From Polynucleobacter sp. HIN11 (GTDB taxonomy: Bacteria; Pseudomonadota; Gammaproteobacteria; Burkholderiales; Burkholderiaceae): a stretch of 64,000 nucleotides of DNA. A model generated the notes under the pieces. The model ran no database searches. It saw only the letters and a program-made list of their open reading frames with translations, and had not been told where the DNA came from. Shown piece by piece: positions 9,440 through 18,113 of the stretch. Location: the NCBI RefSeq assembly GCF_030297675.1, contig NZ_AP028142.1, forward strand, positions 1,749,266-1,813,265. Reading direction: 5' to 3'. Position 1 is the stretch's first letter, and every line of letters begins with the position of its first letter. The position numbers were made by a program, and so were the translations under genes.

Positions 9440-10648
9440 TTATTGGGTACGCTGGAGCAGCAATCCCTTGAGATACTCCCCTTCCGGAAAACTAGCCAGA
9501 ACTGGGTGATCCACTCCCGCTGCCAAACGCCGCAGGATCCGATAATTTGTTTCTTGATCTTGCATATGTGCCAAGGCCTCATTAACGGATGAAGCGATCA
9601 TTTGCTCAAAATGCTCGAGGCTAACAGCGCCCGAGCAGGAAAATGTGAATAGCAAGCCGCCCGGATTGAGTAATTGCAAGGCAGCGCGATTAATTTCTTT
9701 ATAAGCCTTTAGGGCACGCTCAAGATGCTGAGCCGATGGGGCAAACTTTGGGGGGTCCAAGACGATTAAATCAAATTTTTCCTGGGCGCCCCGCAATTCT
9801 CGAAGGGTAGCAAAGGCATCGGCATCATGCCAGGTGGCCAATTCCGAAGAATAACCATTCATTATCATTTGACGCTGTGCCAAAGCCAGTGCATCGCCGG
9901 AGGAATCAACTGACATGACACTCTTTGCCCCTCCTTGCAAAGCAGCCAAAGAGAAGCCGCCGGTGTAACAAAACATATTGAGCACCCGGCGATTGCTTGC
10001 ATGCTCAGAGACCATCTTACGGTTATCGCGCTGGTCAATATAAAAACCCGTCTTATGCCCTCCGAGTACATCGATGCCATACTGAACTCCATGCTCATTG
10101 ACCAAAACGAGCTCGCCATCATGCTCCCCAACCAAAATACCGCTCTGCTCTGGCAATCCCTCTCGGGCTCGCACTGTAGCATCCGATCGCTCGACCATCA
10201 AAGAGCACTGGGTTTGCTCTTGTAAGGCGCTGATGATGGCATCTCGCCAATATTCCACACCTGCACTTAGAAATTGACAAACAATTACGCGGTCATATTG
10301 GTCAACAATCAGACCAGGCAATCCATCGGCCTCGCCAGCAATTAATCGAATTGCATTTGTGCCCTTTATCCATTGCTGCCGATGCTGTATTGCGGTACTA
10401 ATTTTGCGCTTGAAGAAGGCATGATCGATGGCTTCGGTTTCATTCCATGACCAAACGCGCACACGGATCTTCGAGAGCGGACTGTAGGCTCCCTTAGCAA
10501 TCCAACGACCATCTTGACTAAGGATCTGAACTGTTGCGCCCGCTTTTGGCTTTCCATCAACCCGCTTGATTGCAGTGCCATAGACCCAAGGGTGCCTGCG
10601 CACAATGGGCCGCTCTTTCCCGGCCTCAAGGATGATGTTGTAGTTCAC
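9440..10648 (-). CDS. rlmI: 23S rRNA (cytosine-C5)-methyltransferase, RlmI family
   Basis: PUA-domain rRNA methyltransferase that would methylate C1962 of 23S rRNA. 402 residues. The N-terminal PUA part (RRHPWVYGTAIKRV) is followed by an EEHE-like linker, then the Rossmann methyltransferase with VLNMFCYTGGFSLAA, the LDPPKFA motif and the catalytic-cysteine motif FTFSCSG. The start overlaps the xerC stop by 4 bp, so it is translated downstream of xerC in the same transcript. Confidence 0.9.
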   Translation of the reverse strand: MNYNIILEAGKERPIVRRHPWVYGTAIKRVDGKPKAGATVQILSQDGRWIAKGAYSPLSKIRVRVWSWNETEAIDHAFFKRKISTAIQHRQQWIKGTNAIRLIAGEADGLPGLIVDQYDRVIVCQFLSAGVEYWRDAIISALQEQTQCSLMVERSDATVRAREGLPEQSGILVGEHDGELVLVNEHGVQYGIDVLGGHKTGFYIDQRDNRKMVSEHASNRRVLNMFCYTGGFSLAALQGGAKSVMSVDSSGDALALAQRQMIMNGYSSELATWHDADAFATLRELRGAQEKFDLIVLDPPKFAPSAQHLERALKAYKEINRAALQLLNPGGLLFTFSCSGAVSLEHFEQMIASSVNEALAHMQDQETNYRILRRLAAGVDHPVLASFPEGEYLKGLLLQRTQ

Positions 10649-11601
10649 GCTTTATTACTCTTCACTTTGGCGCGGGGGTGAGCATTGTCATAGGCTTTTG
10701 CTAGATGCTGAAAATCCAGCGCAGTATAAATTTGCGTACTGGCAATACTCGCGTGACCCAGCATTTCTTGTACGGCTCGCAAGTCATGGGACGATTGCAG
10801 AACATGGCTGGCAAAGCTGTGGCGCATCATATGTGGGTGCACATGAGTCGGCAAACCGGCACGAATAGCCATTGATCGCAAACGGGCCTGAACGGTTCGT
10901 GGCGCAAGCCGCTTACCCACAATAGATACAAATAAAGCTTGCTGATCCTGCAACGTTAATAAAGCGCGTTGCGATTTCCAACGCTGTAGCGCTGCCATGG
11001 CAGGCTTTCCAACTGGAATGGTTCTGCGCTTATTGCCCTTACCAAGAACCGAAACCTCACTTGCAGTCCAATCAATCCAACCCAAAGAATCTCGACTGGG
11101 CTCACTATCTAAGCCTAGGAGCTCTGAGAGGCGCAAGCCTGATGAGTACAAAAGTTCGATCAAAGCATGATCACGACTCAGTTCCCAATTGTCGTTTTCA
11201 GCCGCCTCCTTGGCAGCAAACTCAATGAGGGCTAGTGCTTGTTCTACCGATAATGCCTTTGGCAGTAACTTACTGCGTTTGGGAGCCTTGATATCAGCGA
11301 CCGGATTTGATCCTAGTTCGAGCTGACCTTTACATTCCAACAGGAGCCAGTCATAAAAACCGCGCCATGCTGATAAAACCCGAGCAATCGATCGCGCAGA
11401 CAATCCCTTCGCATGAAGTATTGCAGTCCAACGACGAATGAGCGCATGATTTATTTCATCGATCGCACACTTCTCGGCTTGCGCACTCTCGCAGAGAATT
11501 TTTAAATCGGCGCGATACGCTTTAATCGTATGAACTGATAATTGCCGCACAACATGCAAGTTATTTAGGTAAGCCTCGATCTTTGCCGAGAGAGTGTCCA
11601 C
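10645..11601 (-). CDS. xerC: tyrosine recombinase XerC
   Basis: Chromosome-dimer resolution recombinase acting with XerD at dif. 318 residues, GTG start. The N-terminal SAM-like core-binding domain (about residues 1-95) precedes the catalytic domain, where the Arg of SGLRLSELLG, the Lys of LGKGNKRR, HMMRHSFASH, LGHASIASTQ and the nucleophilic Tyr of TQIYTALD are all present. It follows the DUF484 gene by 21 bp, the usual DUF484-xerC pairing of proteobacteria, which favours XerC over a phage integrase. Confidence 0.93.
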   Translation of the reverse strand: MDTLSAKIEAYLNNLHVVRQLSVHTIKAYRADLKILCESAQAEKCAIDEINHALIRRWTAILHAKGLSARSIARVLSAWRGFYDWLLLECKGQLELGSNPVADIKAPKRSKLLPKALSVEQALALIEFAAKEAAENDNWELSRDHALIELLYSSGLRLSELLGLDSEPSRDSLGWIDWTASEVSVLGKGNKRRTIPVGKPAMAALQRWKSQRALLTLQDQQALFVSIVGKRLAPRTVQARLRSMAIRAGLPTHVHPHMMRHSFASHVLQSSHDLRAVQEMLGHASIASTQIYTALDFQHLAKAYDNAHPRAKVKSNKA

Positions 11602-11622
11602 AATCGTTTACTTATCTTGAGC

Positions 11623-12264
11623 TTAACCGGCAACCCGCCGCAACGCTGCTGCAGCCAAACCAGCAATTTGTCTTAAATAAAACACGCCCATATCCTCTGT
11701 AAAACGTTCACCGTCTTTACTAAGAAGGGCTAAGCCAGCAAAGCGATTTTGCTCCAATGGTATTGCTAATATCGCAACGCTCTGCCAATCATCATCGGCC
11801 TGTAAATGGGCTAGCTTTTCTTTAAATACATCTGGGCATTTCGCGAAGGACTGGCAAATGGGGCGTTCTAGCAATGCCTCAAACGCAGAATCGATTGGCA
11901 ATACTTTACAAACCTCGACCTCAAAGACAGAGGAAAGGCCACTCTCAATTGCGCTACTTACTTGCTGGCTATCTTGCGCTTCAATCAGCTTTTGTAACCA
12001 AGCAACCATTGCTACTTGGGTCTTATCATTGCGACTGCCAAAACGCAGCATTTCGTTTAAGCGGGAGTTGAGTTCTTGATTTTGTGAACGTAACAAATGC
12101 ATTTGCCGCTCTTGCAAGGAGATGGCTCGATCGCTGTTGGGATCTTTTAGGCGAACCTCTTGCAACACTTCAGCATGACGCTCAAAAAAACCTGGGCAAG
12201 CTTTTAGCCATTGGGCCACTAAGGCTTCTTGTTCATCCTGACTAAGCTCTGGAGCACTCATCAC
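11623..12264 (-). CDS. DUF484 (YigA-like, GAF-related) protein
   Basis: Cytoplasmic protein of unknown role, 213 residues, with an N-terminal segment WLKACPGFFERHAEVL typical of DUF484 and a C-terminal GAF-like domain (LAIPLEQNRFAGLALLSKDG). A coiled-coil-prone stretch lies between (SLQERQMHLLRSQNQELNSR). It is placed immediately upstream of xerC, as in many gammaproteobacteria and betaproteobacteria. A second Met three bases in is an equally possible start. Confidence 0.85.
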   Translation of the reverse strand: MMSAPELSQDEQEALVAQWLKACPGFFERHAEVLQEVRLKDPNSDRAISLQERQMHLLRSQNQELNSRLNEMLRFGSRNDKTQVAMVAWLQKLIEAQDSQQVSSAIESGLSSVFEVEVCKVLPIDSAFEALLERPICQSFAKCPDVFKEKLAHLQADDDWQSVAILAIPLEQNRFAGLALLSKDGERFTEDMGVFYLRQIAGLAAAALRRVAG

Positions 12265-12269
12265 ATTTC

Positions 12270-13745
12270 CTATCCATTTTGTAATTTCTTACGCAATAAC
12301 TCATTGAGTTGCTGAGGGTTTGCTTTACCTTGTGAGGCTTTCATCACCTGCCCAATTAAAGCGTTAAAGGCTTTCTCTTTGCCAGACTTAAACTCCTCAA
12401 CGGATTTTAGATTGGCCTGCAATACCCCATCAATAAGCGCCTCAAGGGCGCCAATATCGGTAATTTGCTTTAATCCCCGTTGCTCAATGATTTCATCAAT
12501 TGAGATGGCCGGTTTATTGGCAAGCGCATCTTCCCAAATGAAGATGAATATCTCTTTTGCAATCTTGTTGGAAATCGTTCCGTCTAAAGAACGATTAAGT
12601 AGCGCCTCGATCTGAGCAATATCAATTGGTAATTCATGAGCAGATAAATTCGAGCGATTTAACGCCGAGGCCAAATCACCTGCAATGAAGTTCGCAATGG
12701 TCTTTGCATGTTTTGCGCCTAAACGGCGGACCAGCTCCATAAATAAATCGGCTGTGGCTCGATCCTGGCTGAGGATCTGACTATCATAAGGGCTTAGTCC
12801 ATATTCAGATTGCCATTGCGCGCGTAGCGTGGCTGGTAATGCTGGCATACCAGCACGAATTTCTTCAATCCAATCCGAATGAATGACGAGCGGTAATAAA
12901 TCAGGGTCTGGGAAATACCGATAATCTTGTGCATCTTCTTTACTGCGCATGCTGCGCGTTTCCTGAAGATCAGGGTCATATAAACGTGTCTCCTGAATGA
13001 CCGTACCGCCATCTTCAATCAATTCAATTTGGCGACGCACTTCATACTGAATGGCTTCCTCTAAGAATCGGAAGGAATTTAAATTCTTTATCTCGCAACG
13101 TGTCCCGAATTCACTCTGTCCCATGGGCCGCACCGATACATTGGCATCGCATCGAAACGAGCCTTCTTGCATATTGCCATCGCATACCCCTAACCACACC
13201 ACTAATGCATGAAGGGCTTTGGCATAAGCAACCGCCTCAGCAGCACTGCGCATTACGGGCTCAGTCACAATTTCTAAAAGAGGAGTGCCGGCTCTATTTA
13301 AATCAATCCCGCTAGCTGGTTCGCCATGAGGGCCAACAAAGTTCTCGTGAACGGATTTACCAGCATCTTCCTCTAAGTGGGCTCGCGTTAACTCAACCAC
13401 CTTTGTCTGGCCATCGACAACGATTTCAATTTGTCCACCGACGACTACTGGTATCTCATATTGACTGATTTGATAGCCTTTAGGCAGATCAGGATAAAAA
13501 TAATTTTTACGGGCAAAAATACTGCGCGGAGAAATCTGGGCACCAATCGCCAAGCCAAAGCGAATCGCGTGCTCAACTGCTTGACGATTAAGAACGGGTA
13601 ATACTCCCGGTAACGCTAAATCAACTGCACATGCTTGCGTATTTGGCTGAGCCCCAAATTGCGTACTCGCCCCACTAAATATCTTGGAATGGGTTAACAG
13701 TTGCGTATGCGTTTCAAGTCCGATGACAATTTCCCACTTCATCAT
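12270..13745 (-). CDS. gatB: Asp-tRNA(Asn)/Glu-tRNA(Gln) amidotransferase subunit B
   Basis: Subunit of the GatCAB complex that converts misacylated Glu-tRNA(Gln) and/or Asp-tRNA(Asn) to the correct aminoacyl-tRNAs. Start taken at 13745, where the ATG overlaps the gatA stop as ATGA; a second ATG follows directly. About 491 residues. The N-terminus WEIVIGLETHTQL, the metal/tRNA kinase-domain segment CDGNMQEGSFRCDANVSVRP and the C-terminal YqeY-like tail are clear. Third gene of gatC-gatA-gatB. Confidence 0.96.
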   Translation of the reverse strand: MMKWEIVIGLETHTQLLTHSKIFSGASTQFGAQPNTQACAVDLALPGVLPVLNRQAVEHAIRFGLAIGAQISPRSIFARKNYFYPDLPKGYQISQYEIPVVVGGQIEIVVDGQTKVVELTRAHLEEDAGKSVHENFVGPHGEPASGIDLNRAGTPLLEIVTEPVMRSAAEAVAYAKALHALVVWLGVCDGNMQEGSFRCDANVSVRPMGQSEFGTRCEIKNLNSFRFLEEAIQYEVRRQIELIEDGGTVIQETRLYDPDLQETRSMRSKEDAQDYRYFPDPDLLPLVIHSDWIEEIRAGMPALPATLRAQWQSEYGLSPYDSQILSQDRATADLFMELVRRLGAKHAKTIANFIAGDLASALNRSNLSAHELPIDIAQIEALLNRSLDGTISNKIAKEIFIFIWEDALANKPAISIDEIIEQRGLKQITDIGALEALIDGVLQANLKSVEEFKSGKEKAFNALIGQVMKASQGKANPQQLNELLRKKLQNG

Positions 13746-15253
13746 GCAATCCCTTCGGGTTTGCGCAAATGCCAATCGCTTGCTTGCTGATACTGGTGCG
13801 CAACTTGCAATAGTCGAGCCTCAGAGAAATAATTTCCAATCAATTGCATACCAATTGGCAATCCAGCGCTTGAGAATCCGCAGGGCGCACTCATCGCTGG
13901 CAAACCCGCCAAATTCGCTGACAAAGTGTATATATCCTCAAGGTACATCTGTAAGGGATCTTTCGTCTTTTCACCCAGACCCCAAGCAACATCTGGAGCT
14001 ACTGGCCCCAAAATCACATCACACTGAGTAAAGGCCTGTGCAAAATCTGCTGCGATGATGCGACGAATCTTCTGGGCTTGCAGATAGTAAGCGTCGTAAT
14101 AACCGTGCGATAAGACATAACTACCAATTAAGATCCGTCGCTTCACTTCCGCACCAAAACCCTCACTACGGGAACGTTGATACATCTCTAATAAATCAGA
14201 GTACTCGCTCGCGCGATGACCATAACGCACCCCGTCGTAACGACTCAAGTTACTCGACGCTTCAGCGGGAGCTAAAACGTAATACACCGGGATTGATAGC
14301 TTAGTTTTTGGCAAACTCACTTCGCAAACAGCAGCGCCCAAAGACTGAAGCACCTCTTTAGCAGCTAGAACCGCTTGCGCTACATCGTGCGAAAGGCCTT
14401 CGGCAAAGAATTCTTTTGGCAAACCAATTCTTAGACCAGTTAAGGGTTTTTTAGAATCTTCGCCCGACCAAGCTTGATTGAGAAAACGCCCATAGTCTTC
14501 GCCGCTATCAGCAAGGGATGTTGAATCGCGCGGATCGTGCGTCGACATCGCGCTTAGTAATAGGGCGCAATCCTCGGCAGTTTTTCCAATTGGGCCCGCC
14601 TGATCCAATGAGGAGGCGTAAGCAATCATGCCGTATCGTGAAACACGTCCATAGGTTGGCTTGATGCCGGTCAGGCCACAAAAAGCAGCGGGCTGGCGGA
14701 TCGATCCACCGGTATCGGTTCCCGTCGCAATCGGCGCCAAACCTGCGGCAACTGCGACCGCTGAGCCGCCTGAAGAACCACCAGCAACCCGCTGTGTATT
14801 CCAAGGATTAAGTGCCGGCCCAAATGCTGAGTTCTCATTGGAGGAACCCATTGCAAATTCATCCATATTGGTTTTGCCTAGGCACACCATTCCTGCAGCC
14901 TTTGGATTATCTGCGTCTGGCAAGCCCAAACTTGCCACCACGGCTGCATCAAAAGGGCTTTTATAGCCTGCCAACATTTTTGAGGCGGCTGTGGTGGCCC
15001 ATTCTTTGGTAACAAAGACATCTTTATGGGCAATCGGGATTCCGGTTAAGGGGCCAGTAACCCCTTGTGATATCAACTGATCAGCACGTCTGGCCTGCGC
15101 TCGCGTCTGATCTGGCAAAACATCAAGGTAGGCATTTAGATGCTGATATTTTGTCATCCGCCCCAGAAAAAATTCACATAACTCTAGGCTGGATATTTCC
15201 TTACTAATCAATGACTTAGATAAGCTTTTTAGGGTTTGGTGCTGCCAATTCAT
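13742..15253 (-). CDS. gatA: Asp-tRNA(Asn)/Glu-tRNA(Gln) amidotransferase subunit A
   Basis: Amidase-signature subunit that releases ammonia from glutamine for GatB. Start taken at 15253 (MNWQHQTL), which overlaps the gatC stop by 4 bp; longer frames run into gatC and add unrelated sequence. About 503 residues. The Ser-cisSer-Lys site is visible as the Lys of IAHKDVF, the GGSSGGSA loop and the nucleophile segment DTGGSIRQPAAF. Translationally coupled on both sides. Confidence 0.96.
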   Translation of the reverse strand: MNWQHQTLKSLSKSLISKEISSLELCEFFLGRMTKYQHLNAYLDVLPDQTRAQARRADQLISQGVTGPLTGIPIAHKDVFVTKEWATTAASKMLAGYKSPFDAAVVASLGLPDADNPKAAGMVCLGKTNMDEFAMGSSNENSAFGPALNPWNTQRVAGGSSGGSAVAVAAGLAPIATGTDTGGSIRQPAAFCGLTGIKPTYGRVSRYGMIAYASSLDQAGPIGKTAEDCALLLSAMSTHDPRDSTSLADSGEDYGRFLNQAWSGEDSKKPLTGLRIGLPKEFFAEGLSHDVAQAVLAAKEVLQSLGAAVCEVSLPKTKLSIPVYYVLAPAEASSNLSRYDGVRYGHRASEYSDLLEMYQRSRSEGFGAEVKRRILIGSYVLSHGYYDAYYLQAQKIRRIIAADFAQAFTQCDVILGPVAPDVAWGLGEKTKDPLQMYLEDIYTLSANLAGLPAMSAPCGFSSAGLPIGMQLIGNYFSEARLLQVAHQYQQASDWHLRKPEGIA

Positions 15254-15543
15254 TCGATCACCCTCGGGACCAAAAAGTAACCCTCGGCTTGGGCGGGTGC
15301 GTTCGCCATATTCTGTTCCCGCGTATTTGCCTCGGTGCATGCGTCGGCCCTCAAAGGCTGAGCCAAATCTTCTATAAACAAAATGGGGTGGGGCAAAGGC
15401 TCAATCTGCTCAGTATTGACCGCTTGCATTTGTTCGACGAGAGCAAAAACGGCCTCTAATTGTGGCAGCACTACCTCGGCTTCTGAGGCGCTTAACTCCA
15501 GGCGCGAGAGCTTCGCTATACGGTGAACTTCATTTATATCCAT
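15250..15543 (-). CDS. gatC: Asp-tRNA(Asn)/Glu-tRNA(Gln) amidotransferase subunit C
   Basis: Small chaperone-like subunit that wraps the GatA-GatB interface. 97 residues, normal length, with the usual N-terminal helix VHRIAKLSRLELS and the P-L-H/P tail. First gene of the gatCAB operon. It is divergent from mreB with 62 bp between the starts, so promoters for translation quality control and for the cell-shape operon share that gap. Confidence 0.93.
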   Translation of the reverse strand: MDINEVHRIAKLSRLELSASEAEVVLPQLEAVFALVEQMQAVNTEQIEPLPHPILFIEDLAQPLRADACTEANTREQNMANAPAQAEGYFLVPRVIE

Positions 15544-15605
15544 GGGGTGCTAGAGTATCATTTCATCTTTGAGCTAATTAATATTTCTATTTTCCCACTT
15601 ACATT

Positions 15606-16649
15606 ATGTTTGGTCTCTTTCGTAGCTATTTTTCCAATGACCTAGCCATTGATCTAGGTACCGCAAACACCTTAATTTACATGCGTGATAAGGGCATTGT
15701 GCTTGATGAGCCCTCGGTGGTTGCGATCCGCCAAGAGGGTGGCCCAAATGCCAAAAAAACCATTTTGGCGGTGGGTCGTGAAGCAAAAAGCATGTTGGGT
15801 CGAGTGCCTGGAAACATCGAAGCAATTCGCCCTATGAAAGATGGTGTGATTGCAGATTTCACTATTACCGAACAAATGCTCAAGCAATTTATCAAAATGG
15901 TTCACGAGAGCAAGCTATTAAAACCCAGCCCTCGAATCATTATTTGTGTGCCCTGCGGTTCAACACAGGTTGAGCGTCGTGCGATTCGTGAGTCAGCTTT
16001 AGGTGCAGGAGCTTCTCAAGTATTTCTGATTGAAGAGCCAATGGCAGCTGCCATTGGTGCAGGGCTGCCAGTTTCTGAAGCTGCAGGATCCATGGTGGTT
16101 GACATCGGTGGCGGAACCACCGAAGTGGGTGTGATGTCCTTAGGTGGCGTCGTTTACAAAGGTTCGGTTCGGGTTGGTGGAGATAAGTTCGATGAAGCAA
16201 TTACGAATTACATCCGACGCAACTATGGGATGCTGATTGGCGAACAAACGGCTGAAGCAGTTAAAAAAGCAATCGGTTCAGCCTTCCCGGGTGCAGAAGT
16301 TAAAGAGCTAGAAATCAAAGGTCGCAATATCTCAGAAGGTATTCCCCGTAGCTTTACTGTGACCAGCAATGAGATCCTAGAAGCATTAACTGATCCACTC
16401 AATCAAATTGTGACAGCGGTAAAAGCAGCTCTTGAGCAAACTCCGCCTGAGCTAGCTGCCGATATTGCTGAACGCGGCATTATGCTCACTGGCGGTGGTG
16501 CCTTGCTACGTGACCTCGATCGCCTTTTGATGGAAGAAACAGGCTTGCCAATCCATGTCGCAGAAGATCCTTTGACCTGTGTTGCTCGTGGTTGCGGCAT
16601 TGCATTAGAGCGCATGGATAAATTAGGTGGAGTGTTCTCACAAGAATAG
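15606..16649 (+). CDS. mreB: rod shape-determining protein MreB
   Basis: Bacterial actin that organises lateral-wall synthesis. 347 residues. Actin-fold phosphate and nucleotide motifs are visible: IDLGTANTLIY near residue 17, VVDIGGGTTEVGV in the middle and GIMLTGGGALLRDLD near the C-terminus. Starts the mreBCD-mrdA-rodA cluster. The N-terminal MFGLFRSYFS matches the amphipathic membrane-binding helix of proteobacterial MreB. Confidence 0.98.
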   Translation: MFGLFRSYFSNDLAIDLGTANTLIYMRDKGIVLDEPSVVAIRQEGGPNAKKTILAVGREAKSMLGRVPGNIEAIRPMKDGVIADFTITEQMLKQFIKMVHESKLLKPSPRIIICVPCGSTQVERRAIRESALGAGASQVFLIEEPMAAAIGAGLPVSEAAGSMVVDIGGGTTEVGVMSLGGVVYKGSVRVGGDKFDEAITNYIRRNYGMLIGEQTAEAVKKAIGSAFPGAEVKELEIKGRNISEGIPRSFTVTSNEILEALTDPLNQIVTAVKAALEQTPPELAADIAERGIMLTGGGALLRDLDRLLMEETGLPIHVAEDPLTCVARGCGIALERMDKLGGVFSQE

Positions 16650-16672
16650 GCGGCTAAGCGCCGGAGCGGGCT

Positions 16673-17587
16673 GTGCAATATAGCGCCCCACCACTTTTCA
16701 AGCAAGGCATTCCAGCGCTTGCCAAATTAATTGCGTGCCTTGTAATTAGCCTGGCACTGATGATTATTGATTTTCAGATCAAATCGCTGGACTTTATTCG
16801 CAATCAAGTCAGCGTTGTTCTACGTCCATTGGAGCAGCTAATGCTCCTGCCTGGCTCGATGATTTCAGGAGGTAGTGACTATTTAACAAGTCGCAGCACG
16901 CTTGAAAAAGAAAATGAGGCTCTCAAGTTACGACAAGCAGAACTCTCCCTGCTAGCCAATCAATCCGCACTTCTGGCGATTGAAAATCAAAATCTTCGCA
17001 GCCTCTTAGATTTACAAAAAAAGGTGGCGTTCAAAACTGTCCCTGTGGAAATTTTATTTAATCCACCCAACCCCGTCTCACAACGCGTCGTGATCAATCG
17101 GGGTGAAAACCAAGGCCTTCGATTAGGCTCACCCATTGCCAATGACATGGGCATTCTCGGTCAAGTGGTTCGTCTGTATGACAATTCGGCCGAAGTATCT
17201 TTATTGGAAGATCGTGATTTTGCAGTCCCCGTTCTTGTCGCTCGCAATGGGCTTCGCGCTGCGGTGGTTGGAAGCGGACGTGGTCAATTATTGCAACTCC
17301 GTTACTTACCCGTAGCCAGCGATCTGGAAGTGGGCGACATTCTTTTAACGTCAGGGGTTGATGGGGTATATCCCCCAGGGTTTGCGGTGGCAGTAATTAC
17401 CAAGATCGAGCGCAACCTTGATCAAAACTCAGCAAATGTCTTCTGTAGTCCGATTGCTGAGGTCAATCGTCACCTCCAAGCACTTGCCTTAATCTACGAT
17501 CCGCAGTTAGACGCCAAGCCAGCGTCTAACAGTAATGCACCGTCATCGACCGGTCGACGACAAACGCGACCAAAGGGCCAGTTATGA
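16673..17587 (+). CDS. mreC: rod shape-determining protein MreC
   Basis: Inner-membrane protein with a periplasmic domain that connects MreB to PBP2 and RodA. 304 residues, GTG start at 16673. One N-terminal membrane span (about residues 16-34, LIACLVISLALMIIDF) is followed by a coiled coil (LEKENEALKLRQAELSLL) and a beta-rich domain with VVINRGENQGLRLGSPI. The C-terminal tail is Ser/Arg-rich. The stop overlaps the mreD start as ATGA. Confidence 0.95.
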   Translation: MQYSAPPLFKQGIPALAKLIACLVISLALMIIDFQIKSLDFIRNQVSVVLRPLEQLMLLPGSMISGGSDYLTSRSTLEKENEALKLRQAELSLLANQSALLAIENQNLRSLLDLQKKVAFKTVPVEILFNPPNPVSQRVVINRGENQGLRLGSPIANDMGILGQVVRLYDNSAEVSLLEDRDFAVPVLVARNGLRAAVVGSGRGQLLQLRYLPVASDLEVGDILLTSGVDGVYPPGFAVAVITKIERNLDQNSANVFCSPIAEVNRHLQALALIYDPQLDAKPASNSNAPSSTGRRQTRPKGQL

Positions 17588-18108
17588 TTGATTATCAGAG
17601 CGGCTACATTCTTCGTCCAGTCAAGCCACCCTTCATTTACTTTAGCTTAGTCATCGCGCTGTTGCTGAATTTTTTACCGTGGGGCAATCATGCGTGGGTT
17701 CCAGACTGGCTCATTATTTGCATTGTATTTTGGAATATTCATCAGCATCGCTTTGTTGGCGTGATTACCGCATTTGTATTTGGATTGGTGATGGATATTC
17801 ATAGCGGGGCCTTGCTCGGGGTTCATGCCTTTAGTTACTCTCTGGTGGCATACATTGCAATTGCCTGGCATCACCGCATTACTGCTTTGCCTGTGACCAC
17901 TCAAATCCTGAATGTATTTCCTATCTTTGCTTTAGTGTCTGTTTTTCCAGTCCTTGTGCTTTGGGCTCTAAATGAGCAAATCTATTGGTGGGGGCTTACA
18001 AGCCTTATCCAAGCGGCCATTGAGGCCTTGCTTTGGCCTCTCGCCAGCTATCTTTTGCTCTTGCCGCAACGACGACCGATTGATGTCGACCCACATCGAC
18101 CTCTATAA
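17584..18108 (+). CDS. mreD: rod shape-determining protein MreD
   Basis: Polytopic inner-membrane partner of MreB and MreC. 174 residues, with five or so hydrophobic segments and the family-typical FVFGLVMDIHSGALLGVHAF block. Translationally coupled to mreC by a 4-bp overlap; mrdA begins 5 bp after its stop. Confidence 0.93.
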   Translation: MIDYQSGYILRPVKPPFIYFSLVIALLLNFLPWGNHAWVPDWLIICIVFWNIHQHRFVGVITAFVFGLVMDIHSGALLGVHAFSYSLVAYIAIAWHHRITALPVTTQILNVFPIFALVSVFPVLVLWALNEQIYWWGLTSLIQAAIEALLWPLASYLLLLPQRRPIDVDPHRPL

Positions 18109-18113
18109 GCTGC

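Noticed and set aside
15254..15340. Longer gatA start inside gatC
   Set aside because: The MNWQHQTL start overlaps the gatC stop as ATGA and matches the family N-terminus.
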